The translations under genes were made by a program, and so were the position numbers. The notes under the pieces are model-generated. The model did no database searches, was not told where the DNA came from, and worked only from the letters and a program-made list of their open reading frames with translations. 64,000 bases of DNA, taken from NCBI RefSeq assembly GCF_002284565.1, contig NZ_NPKI01000015.1, positions 372,001 to 436,000 on the forward strand. Reading direction: 5' to 3'. Position 1 is the first letter of the stretch, and each line of letters opens with the position of its first letter. The stretch comes from Mesorhizobium mediterraneum. Its GTDB lineage: Bacteria > Pseudomonadota > Alphaproteobacteria > Rhizobiales > Rhizobiaceae. Shown in pieces: positions 30,655 through 38,296 of this stretch.

Positions 30655-32484
30655 CTACTGCCGCTTGTACTCCCGCACCGGCGACTGGGTGCCGTCGGTG
30701 TAGGTGACCTGGACCGACATCGACTTCACGCTGTCGGCGACCTTGAAATAGGGCTGGTACTCGGAGGGGATGGCGTAGGGATCCTTGGGGTCGCAGGGCG
30801 GCATCTTGATCTCTTTGTCGAGCGCCGCACCGTTCAGGCCGTAATGCACCGCCTTGATGGCGCAACGGTAGGACAGCATCTGGCTGAAATAGACCAGGCC
30901 GCGGTTGCCGCTGGCGTCGAAGGCGATCCACGACGTCCAGAACTGGTCGAGGATCTGCTTGTTGCCTTGCTGAAGTGCCGTCTCGGGGTCGAAGCGGATG
31001 TCGAACGGGCCGGTCTCGCGGCCGCTGACTTCGAGATATTTGATCGCGATACTGCCGGCCGCGGTGCTGTCGGGCAATTCGAAGCTCGGATTGGGCATCG
31101 GCTTGCCGGTGGTCTGGTCGTTGAGCGCCAGGAAGCCGGTCTCGGTGAACGGGCCGCTGTCGCCCATGCGCCATGAAATGCCGGTCGCCGGTTCGGGAAT
31201 GGAGATGGTCATCGACCAGCCCTGGTTCGAGCGCATCGGCGTCAGCGTCGGGGCAAAGCGCTTGGCATCGAGCACGTCGCCAAGCGCTGCCAGCCGGCTG
31301 CGGCTGCGGTCCAGCCAATCGGCAAGCTGGGTCTGGTCGACGAAATATTTGAGCAGCCCGCCATCCTTCTCATAGGACAGGAACTTGGTCAGCGCCGTCG
31401 CCTCGCTGCGCTTGTCGGACAGCGCCTGGAAGCCGAGGCGATCTTCCGAAAACTCCTGCGACAGCAGGAAATAGGCCGGCGCGAAATCGGCATTGGCGGC
31501 GACGAAGGCGTTGAGCTTTTGGAGACGCTGGGCATCTTCGAACTGCAAGGCATGGACAAGCTTGATCGACAGCGCCTTGCCCTTGTCGGCCAGTGCGCCG
31601 AACACCTCGCGGGCGCCGGCCTTGCCGTCCTGCACCCGGAGCAGAGTGGCGAAGCGCGTGTAGGGGTCGATGGCGTCGACATCGAAGCCGGCGAAGGCGA
31701 GGTAGGAGCGCCGGGCGTTGAGCATGTCGCCCGACAATTCGTAGACGCGGGCATTGTGATAAAACTCGTCCGGCCGCTTGGGCTCGGCGATCACCCCGCC
31801 CTGTGCGGCAAGTGCGGCAAAGCCCTTGGCGATGGTGTCGATCGAGACGGCGATCTGCTCGGTCGTCGCCTGCAGCTTTTGCGCCTGGGCCTGCTGCTGT
31901 TGTTGGCCGGCAGCCACGGTGTCGGCCAGCGTATCGGTCGTCTGCTTGACCGCTTCGACGGTCTTTTGCGTCTGAGCCCCCTGCTCGGTCTGCTGTTGCT
32001 GGGTCGAGGCGATCTCGTCGGTCTTTTGCAAAACCTTGTCGGTCGATTGCTTGACCGTCTCGACCGTTTTTTGCGTTTCGGTGACGGTCTGCTCGATCTT
32101 CGCCACCTTGGCCGAGACGATGCCCATCGAGCGCTGCAGCTCGGCCACGGCCGGCACCAGGCCGGCGACCAGCCCGTTCTGGGAATTTGTTTGCTTTTGA
32201 ACGGCAAAGACGCCACCGGCGACCGCCGCAGCGGTGCTGGCGAAGACCAGCGCCGGCAGCGCCTTGGCCGCCAGCACCAGCCGCAGCACAATGGCAATGG
32301 CGATGATCACCGCGGCGATCGCGGCGACCAGCGCGATATAGGCGGCGAACGGCGCCAGCGGCGTGAGGATGTCGGAAATGAAGCCGCCGACAAAGGCGAC
32401 GCCGGTGGCCCATCTGCCGGTGCGGCCAAGAGATGCCCTGATAAGCGACGGCGCAGCGCCGCCCATGCCGATACCGCCCGCCAT
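30655..32484 (-). CDS. Large membrane-anchored coiled-coil protein of unknown function
   Basis: The 609-residue protein has three hydrophobic segments near residues 27-95. A long Gln/Thr/Lys-rich coiled coil (about 112-225) includes a 13-residue unit (TQKTVETVKQSTD at 137 and TQKTVEAVKQTTD at 172, exactly 35 residues or five heptads apart). A helical region (about 240-400) and a C-terminal beta-rich domain (about 430-609) with ISWRMGDSGPF follow. The C-terminal domain probably faces the periplasm. No family is recognised. There is no operon partner; it is flanked by a repeat and the DacA-like gene. Confidence 0.7.
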   Translation of the reverse strand: MAGGIGMGGAAPSLIRASLGRTGRWATGVAFVGGFISDILTPLAPFAAYIALVAAIAAVIIAIAIVLRLVLAAKALPALVFASTAAAVAGGVFAVQKQTNSQNGLVAGLVPAVAELQRSMGIVSAKVAKIEQTVTETQKTVETVKQSTDKVLQKTDEIASTQQQQTEQGAQTQKTVEAVKQTTDTLADTVAAGQQQQQAQAQKLQATTEQIAVSIDTIAKGFAALAAQGGVIAEPKRPDEFYHNARVYELSGDMLNARRSYLAFAGFDVDAIDPYTRFATLLRVQDGKAGAREVFGALADKGKALSIKLVHALQFEDAQRLQKLNAFVAANADFAPAYFLLSQEFSEDRLGFQALSDKRSEATALTKFLSYEKDGGLLKYFVDQTQLADWLDRSRSRLAALGDVLDAKRFAPTLTPMRSNQGWSMTISIPEPATGISWRMGDSGPFTETGFLALNDQTTGKPMPNPSFELPDSTAAGSIAIKYLEVSGRETGPFDIRFDPETALQQGNKQILDQFWTSWIAFDASGNRGLVYFSQMLSYRCAIKAVHYGLNGAALDKEIKMPPCDPKDPYAIPSEYQPYFKVADSVKSMSVQVTYTDGTQSPVREYKRQ

Positions 32485-32723
32485 GCAATCCCCCCAATAC
32501 CCAATGCCGCGCCCTTTCTAGCCGGAGCGCGACCGCGTGGGAAGATCAGGGCAGGAAACAGGCGATTGCGCGGTCCAGTGGTCGTCGACGGCGTGGCCGC
32601 GAAAATGCGTTTATCCGGGGATAACCCTGGGCAACACCAGTGTTAACCAAATGGACGGCGCTTTTCGGTTAGGCTAGTTTCCCACTCGTTTCAGCAACAG
32701 TCTACCTTCAGAACAGACCCATC

Positions 32724-33608
32724 TTGTCCAAACCGCGCCTCTTTCCGCTCATCCAAAGATTTGTCGCGGCGTTTGCGCTGCTGGCGCTCGTCGCCGGCTG
32801 CACGACGACGCCGCCCGAGACCATGCTGGCGGTGCCGGCGGCGCCGCAAAAATATGCGGCAATCGTCATCGATGGCAGCACCGGCAAGACGCTGTTCGAG
32901 GTGAATTCGACGGCGCCGCGCTATCCGGCGTCGCTGGCCAAGATGATGACGCTCTACCTTCTGTTCGAGGCGCTGGACCAGGGCCGCCTAGCCAAGACGA
33001 CGCTGATCCCGGTCTCGGACAACGCCGCCAGGCAGCCGCCGACCAAGCTGCGCTTCAGACGTGGCGAGGCGATCGATGTCGAGACGGCGATCCGGGCGAT
33101 CACCGTCAAATCGGCCAATGACGTGGCGGTCGCCGTCGCCGAATATCTCGGCGGCAGCGAAGACGCGTTCGCCGCGATGATGACGGCCAAAGCGCGCCAG
33201 ATCGGCATGCGCAGCACCGTCTTCCGTAACGCGTCTGGCCTGCCGGACGGCGTCCAGCAGACGACGGCGCGCGACATGGCGGTGCTCGGCATGGCGCTGC
33301 GCGCCCGCTTCCCGCAGCATTTCCACTATTTCTCCGAAAGCGACTTCATGTTCCGGGGCAGGCTGGTGCGCGGCCACAACGACATGCTCGGCCGCGTCCG
33401 CGGCGTCAACGGCATCAAGACAGGCTATATCAGAGCCTCCGGCTTCAACATCGTCACCTCCTACGATGCCGACGGCCGCCGGCTCATCCTCGTGGTGATG
33501 GGCGCCGACAGCGCGCGCCAGCGCAACGACCACGTCGAGGCGCTGATCCAGCGCAACCTGTCGCCGGCATCGAACACGACGACAAGGTTGCTGTACGCCG
33601 AGGAGTAG
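32724..33608 (+). CDS. D-alanyl-D-alanine carboxypeptidase-type serine hydrolase (PBP5-like)
   Basis: The 294-residue product has a lipobox-like signal (ALVAGC, Cys26) and the penicillin-binding triad: SLAK (Ser70, Lys73), SAN (Ser130-Asn132) and KTG (232-234). This is the S11 peptidase core without the usual C-terminal beta domain. It trims peptidoglycan pentapeptides in the periplasm. The start is TTG 32724 with a poor ribosome-binding site; no better upstream start exists because the frame is closed. It is followed by a terminator at 33708. Confidence 0.9.
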   Translation: MSKPRLFPLIQRFVAAFALLALVAGCTTTPPETMLAVPAAPQKYAAIVIDGSTGKTLFEVNSTAPRYPASLAKMMTLYLLFEALDQGRLAKTTLIPVSDNAARQPPTKLRFRRGEAIDVETAIRAITVKSANDVAVAVAEYLGGSEDAFAAMMTAKARQIGMRSTVFRNASGLPDGVQQTTARDMAVLGMALRARFPQHFHYFSESDFMFRGRLVRGHNDMLGRVRGVNGIKTGYIRASGFNIVTSYDADGRRLILVVMGADSARQRNDHVEALIQRNLSPASNTTTRLLYAEE

Positions 33609-33996
33609 GGGCGGCGTTCGGCAGTGATGGGGGTGAGCTCGTGCTTTCTTGACTGGTGACGGCAGTTATGCTAGGAATTTATTCATAGTGCTGACTTGCG
33701 CCAACGACCCGCCCGCCGAGGCGGGTTTTTCATTTTAGCCTTCGGCGCCATTCTTCATAGGTCCGACAAAACCGCAGGTTTGCCGGCCTGCGGGCTTGCT
33801 TCTCGCACCTTCGAGGGTCATGGCAGGCTCCAGATCGTGGGCCTCCGTGGCATGAGCAATCCGAAAAGTGCGTTATTCCGAGTTCGCAGCCCTGCCGCCG
33901 GCCACTTGCCCGTTGAAGCCCGCGCCTGCTTCCGCTAAGAAGCCGTGGCTGGCCGGATCACCGGCTGGTTCGTTTTCCGGATTATCGATCCTGAAG
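33609..33996. other. Intergenic stretch with terminator, before tRNA-Arg
   Basis: No reliable gene is seen. An 80-residue plus-strand frame (33696-33938) starts inside the terminator and has no good start context, so it is not called. The stretch holds TTGACT at 33649-33654, an intrinsic terminator at 33708-33730, and the upstream region of the tRNA. Confidence 0.55.
33708..33730 (+). terminator. Intrinsic terminator
   Basis: CCCGCC (33708-33713) pairs with GGCGGG (33720-33725) around a 6-base loop and is followed directly by TTTTT. It lies 100 bases after the carboxypeptidase stop. It can end that transcript or a short RNA starting near 33684. Confidence 0.75.
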
Positions 33997-34073
<77 letters not shown>

Positions 34074-34462
34074 GTTCTGCCATTCCACCACGCCAACACC
34101 GAAAATTGCCGCCGGGACTACGCCCGTGCGAAGAGCGGGAAATAGCCAGAAGGCGAAAAAAGCCTAGCAACGGCGGCGATCGGCGGTGAAAAAGTCCGAA
34201 TCGCTTATGGTCGAATGACGTATTTGGACCCAAGGCAGAGCTCGCATATTCGTCGTTGGGCGACCGTTATGCGCCTCACGTCGGCCACAGAGTTCAGCTT
34301 TGCCGCTGCCCGAAAGCAGACATCGCGGGCGGCGACATCGGAGGTCGCGGTTGCGCCAACCCAGATTGTATGGGAAGCCCGTATCGATGAGTACAGCGTC
34401 GTTAGGCGGGGTGGTATCAATGGCTTCTCGTATGTCCGAATCGTAAGGTAGGCATTCGTCGC
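34074..34462. other. Intergenic stretch between tRNA-Arg and the defence operon
   Basis: Two short overlapping frames exist (plus 34215-34451, minus 34205-34420), but neither has a recognisable product. They could be remnants. No integrase fragment or copy of the tRNA 3' end was found. The promoter for the operon should lie near its right end. Confidence 0.5.
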
Positions 34463-34876
34463 ATGAACGTGCTGTTTCCCGATGTTCCCGTGATCGTAAG
34501 GCGACGCATGGCGCGCATTCGGGGCAAGGCGACGCGCCCGGAGTTGCTTGTCCGCCAGACCGTGCGAGCGCTGGGCATCGGCTATCGGCTTAACCGTCGA
34601 GACCTGCCAGGATCACCGGATCTCGTCTTCATGGGGCGCAAGAAGGTCATCTTCGTGCACGGGTGCTTCTGGCATCAGCATGGATGCAAGCTTACGGGCA
34701 AGGCGCCTCAGAAGCGCGCCGAGTACTGGGCCCCCAAGCTCAAGCGGAACGTAAAGAGGGATCAGGAGGCGCAACAGCGCCTAGAAGAACTCGGCTACCG
34801 TGCCCTCACGATTTGGGAATGCGAGGTCAGCAGCCCAAGTCTGCCAGAACGGATAGCGAAATTCCTCAAGACCTGA
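34463..34876 (+). CDS. Very short patch repair (Vsr-like) endonuclease
   Basis: The 137-residue protein has the full Vsr pattern: SRIRGKxTxPE-like start MARIRGKATRPELLVR (Glu27), PGSPDLVF (catalytic Asp53), VHGCFWHQHGC (His66, zinc-linked His/Cys at 68-75), and a C-terminal TIWECEV. Vsr nucleases nick T:G mismatches that arise when 5-methylcytosine is deaminated, and they usually accompany a cytosine-5 methylase, which is two genes downstream. In methylase-MutL-Z1 operons related nucleases also occur. It starts the six-gene operon. Confidence 0.93.
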   Translation: MNVLFPDVPVIVRRRMARIRGKATRPELLVRQTVRALGIGYRLNRRDLPGSPDLVFMGRKKVIFVHGCFWHQHGCKLTGKAPQKRAEYWAPKLKRNVKRDQEAQQRLEELGYRALTIWECEVSSPSLPERIAKFLKT

Positions 34877-34930
34877 ATTCTTCGTGCATTTTGATGAATT
34901 TTGGTGCATCCTGGTGTGGGGAAGGCTGAT

Positions 34931-35119
34931 ATGGCAGGGCTGACGCAACAGAAGCGATTTACAGTTTCGGTAGATCGAGCCGACTACGAAGCTCTTCAAG
35001 AGCTCGGCCGGTCTGTGAGTCCGCCGGTCAATCTGCAGTACCTCGTGCGACTTGCAGTTCGGAATCTGCTCGAACAGCACGCATCCAAGCAACTCACCTT
35101 TCCTCTGGAGAGGCGGTAA
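34931..35119 (+). CDS. Ribbon-helix-helix-like small DNA-binding protein
   Basis: The 62-residue protein has the pattern of an RHH dimer: beta strand KRFTVSVDRADY, helix EALQELGRSV and helix NLQYLVRLAVRNLLEQ. It is probably a DNA-binding repressor or accessory factor of the system. ATG 34931 is chosen over 34901. Its stop codon overlaps the start of the methyltransferase (TAATG), so the two are coupled and expressed at a linked ratio. It is too short for a firm family call. Confidence 0.7.
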   Translation: MAGLTQQKRFTVSVDRADYEALQELGRSVSPPVNLQYLVRLAVRNLLEQHASKQLTFPLERR

Positions 35120-36450
35120 TGAGGTTCATCGACCTCTTCGCCGGCCTGGGCGGATTCCACCAAGCGCTCGAGAGGCTCGGACATGAGTGCGTGTTCGCGT
35201 CCGAGCTCAATCATGACCTGGCGACCCTTTACGAACGGAATTTTGGGATCAAACCCCATGGGGATATTCGTGAGGCGTACGAGTTAGTCCCGGCGCACGA
35301 AATCCTGTGTGCGGGCTTTCCCTGCCAGCCTTTCTCCAAGGCCGGAGACCAACTCGGTTTTGACTGTCCGCAATGGGGCGACTTGTTCGACTACATGATC
35401 AAGATCCTTCAGCGGCATGAGCCTCGGTTCCTGATTATCGAGAACGTGCCTAACATCATGCGTCACAACGGCGGGAAAACGTGGCAGCGCGTCCGCCAAC
35501 GCCTCCGCGACGTGGGCTATGACATCGACTCCTCCTTAATGTCACCGCATATGTTCGGCGTGCCGCAGTTGCGCGAGCGCGCGATCATCGTCGGCGCGCG
35601 CGATAGCCTCGGCAGCTTCGAGTGGCCCGCGGCGACGCATTCGGCCGAGGAGGTCGACATTCGATCAATCCTAGATGACCGGCCAGACGACGCGAAGTCT
35701 CTTCCGCCGGCGTTCGTCGCCTACCTTCAGGCGTGGCAGCGGCTGCTGGATGCGCTGCCCGCGGACGCGGAGTTGCCGTCATTCCCGATCTGGGCAATGG
35801 AGTTTGGCGCTACCTACCCGGCTCGGACAGGGACCCCTATCGGCCATGGTCTCTCGGAGATCCGCTCCTTCAGAGGCGCATTCGGGAAACCGCTGCGCGG
35901 CATGACCGACGCTGAGGTCTTAGAGGCGATCCCGCCGTACGCGCGTGACGTGAACCCGACCTTCCCAGAATGGAAGATTCAATTCATCGAGCAGAACCGC
36001 CGCTTCTATCAGCGGCATAAGGCGGTGATCGATCCGTGGCTCCCGTCGATCCGATCCTTCGCGCCAAGCTTCCAGAAGCTTGAGTGGAACTGGAAGGGGG
36101 GCCCGCGCGACCTCAACCAGTGCATCATCCAGTTCAGGGCGTCAGGCATTAGGGCGAAGCGCCCGACGGCCGCGCCATCGTTGGTGGCATTGACGACCAG
36201 CCAGGTCCCTGTCATTCCATGGGAGCGGCGTTACATGACGATGCGCGAGTGCGCCCGGCTGCAAAGCATGGACAAGCTTGCGCATTTGCCTGAGACGCAG
36301 ACTGCGGCCTTCAAGGCGCTCGGAAATGCGGTCAATGTGGATGTGATCGCGGCGGTCGCAGGCGCGCTGCTCAGCGATAGGGAGCAGAAGGTTGGCAGCC
36401 TAAGGCTGCCGCTCGGCCGCCCGCCGACCCCGCTAGAGGCTGCCGCCTGA
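35119..36450 (+). CDS. DNA cytosine-5 methyltransferase
   Basis: The 443-residue product has motif I FIDLFAGLGGF, motif IV with the catalytic GFPCQPFS (Cys69), motif VI ENVPN (108-112), motif VIII QLRERAIIVG (150-159), and motifs IX/X in the C-terminal part (RECARLQSM and KALGNAVNVDV). The target-recognition region between VIII and IX (about 165-370) is long. It modifies a cytosine in host DNA, marking self. It is the third gene of the defence operon, 39 bases upstream of the DUF262 start. Recognition site unknown. Confidence 0.95.
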   Translation: MRFIDLFAGLGGFHQALERLGHECVFASELNHDLATLYERNFGIKPHGDIREAYELVPAHEILCAGFPCQPFSKAGDQLGFDCPQWGDLFDYMIKILQRHEPRFLIIENVPNIMRHNGGKTWQRVRQRLRDVGYDIDSSLMSPHMFGVPQLRERAIIVGARDSLGSFEWPAATHSAEEVDIRSILDDRPDDAKSLPPAFVAYLQAWQRLLDALPADAELPSFPIWAMEFGATYPARTGTPIGHGLSEIRSFRGAFGKPLRGMTDAEVLEAIPPYARDVNPTFPEWKIQFIEQNRRFYQRHKAVIDPWLPSIRSFAPSFQKLEWNWKGGPRDLNQCIIQFRASGIRAKRPTAAPSLVALTTSQVPVIPWERRYMTMRECARLQSMDKLAHLPETQTAAFKALGNAVNVDVIAAVAGALLSDREQKVGSLRLPLGRPPTPLEAAA

Positions 36451-36489
36451 GCGCAGGGACAAAGACCAGGTTTGGAGGGGAACGGGGCG

Positions 36490-38295
36490 TTGGAAGATCT
36501 AGACTTTGACCAGGTTGCGACGCTCCTGTCTGAGCTGTCGCAGCCGAGCGCGATGCCCAAGCTGACCGGCGGCCGGAAGGGTTCGAACGCCTTCGATGCC
36601 AATGAGATCGATTTCGCGTCCAGCGCTTGGCTCGCGCGCATCGTCGAGGTCGCGACCTGGCTGAACCTCGACGCCACCTTTGAGCAGCAGGATTCTCCTA
36701 AGTCCGTCGCAATCAAGCTGTTCGATGAGCTCTCACTGGGAAAGGCCGAGGCCAGCTTCCAAATGGAGGACGGGCACGTCCTGCTGACCGAGATGGGCGC
36801 GCAAACGCTTGGGGAGCGGCTAAGTCGAGCGGTTAGCAACCGCGCCAACTTTCTCCAGATGCTCGACGAGGAGTTGTCGGTCGCCGCCGCCACCGAGGCT
36901 TGGATCGATGCTTGGAACGAGGCGCCTCCGACCGAGCCGCTGTCGATCAACGCCAAGGTCGACAAGTGGCGCATCAACGAACTTGCCGGCATCGCTGAGC
37001 TTGGGGAGCTTGACCTCAACCCGAGCTATCAGCGCGACTTTGTGTGGTCGAACGCGGACTCGCAGATGCTGATCGAGTCGATTCTGCGCGGCATCCCGCT
37101 ACCCTCGATTATTCTCGCGCGCGTCTCGAATAGCTCCAGCTTCCAGATCGTCGACGGTAAGCAGCGCCTGACTGCCATACTGCGATTCATGGGGAAGCAT
37201 CCAGAGGGCATGGAGAATGCCAAGCGGATGAAGGAGCCCCAACTCTTCTCGACAAACTTCGGGCTGTTCGCGCGTCGCAACAATCTGCGCGCGACCGAGG
37301 TCCGCGAGAATTACTTCCCCTTCAAGACCAAGAAATATCCGGCGGACGATCCGCTCGCGCCGCTGGGTGGCAATTATTACTGCGACATCAGGGATCAAAA
37401 AGTCAGGATCGCCGGCGAGTCCGTCTCGGTCGGCAACCTGTTTGAGCGAGCGGCGGGAGACTACTTCATCCCGGTGCTGATCTACCGAGACACCCTCGTC
37501 CGCGACATCCATAAGGTGTTCCGCCTCTACAATCAGCAGGGCATGAAGCTGAACGCGGAGGAGATCCGCAACGCGGTTTTTAATCACCTGATGATCTCGC
37601 GGCTCATGCTCTTCGTCAGCGGCGACCGGCCAGAGCCCGAGATCGCGCCTGAGCTTATCGAGGCCGGCATCGATCCCACGACGGCCCATGAGAACATCAA
37701 GGCTCTTGGCTTTGGCATCACGCGCTTTCGTCGGACCAAGGTCCTGCTCTGGACAGTGGCGACGCTGATCCTCAAGCCTGCCCAGGGACCGGATAGTGCA
37801 TACCGGACGCCGTCGACCGCGAGCCACATCGATGAGTTCCTGCGCTCGATTGACGACAAGCGCTTGGCGCAGTTCCGGTCCAAGGGAGCCCTTGAGAACC
37901 TTGCCAATGACCTGATCGCCGCGCTGGAGTTGCATCAACTCTCGTCCGACGCCTGGCATCCGAAGTTCCGCCGGAAGGGCAAGAGCGAGATGGCGTCGCG
38001 TTGGGAGGAACTGCCCGTCGTTGCCAGCCTGCTTGCCTGCCTGATCCTCGTTATCACCCGCCAAGAGCCCAAGCTCGAGCAGGGAATCGACGAGGTTCGC
38101 GATCTTACCTCGAAGATGGTCGGGCCGCAGAGCACGCAGAACAAAACGCAGTGGGCGCATATCGCCAACGCATCGACGAGCATCCTCGAGACGCTCGGCG
38201 TCAGCATGGCCGACGCAGACGCGACAGTGAGGGATCGCTACGGCGACAGCGCGATCGATGCACTGCTCGAGATCCGCAAGATTCCGATGATCTGA
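36490..38295 (+). CDS. DUF262-domain protein (ParB/GmrSD-like)
   Basis: The 601-residue protein has a DUF262 core at about 155-400, with LNPSYQRDFVW (about 177) and VDGKQRLTAI (about 221). These are the two motifs of the ParB-like NTP-binding/nuclease fold used in GmrSD and related modification-dependent restriction enzymes. The N-terminal 150 residues and the C-terminal 200 residues are not recognised. TTG 36490 is preferred, with GGAGGGG nine bases before it; TTG 36472 is possible. It stands where methylase-Z1 operons normally have a MutL/MORC-like ATPase. Confidence 0.85.
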   Translation: MEDLDFDQVATLLSELSQPSAMPKLTGGRKGSNAFDANEIDFASSAWLARIVEVATWLNLDATFEQQDSPKSVAIKLFDELSLGKAEASFQMEDGHVLLTEMGAQTLGERLSRAVSNRANFLQMLDEELSVAAATEAWIDAWNEAPPTEPLSINAKVDKWRINELAGIAELGELDLNPSYQRDFVWSNADSQMLIESILRGIPLPSIILARVSNSSSFQIVDGKQRLTAILRFMGKHPEGMENAKRMKEPQLFSTNFGLFARRNNLRATEVRENYFPFKTKKYPADDPLAPLGGNYYCDIRDQKVRIAGESVSVGNLFERAAGDYFIPVLIYRDTLVRDIHKVFRLYNQQGMKLNAEEIRNAVFNHLMISRLMLFVSGDRPEPEIAPELIEAGIDPTTAHENIKALGFGITRFRRTKVLLWTVATLILKPAQGPDSAYRTPSTASHIDEFLRSIDDKRLAQFRSKGALENLANDLIAALELHQLSSDAWHPKFRRKGKSEMASRWEELPVVASLLACLILVITRQEPKLEQGIDEVRDLTSKMVGPQSTQNKTQWAHIANASTSILETLGVSMADADATVRDRYGDSAIDALLEIRKIPMI

Positions 38296-38296
38296 G

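Noticed and set aside
33696..33938. 80-residue plus-strand frame
   Set aside because: Starts inside the terminator hairpin, no ribosome-binding site, no ordered protein features.
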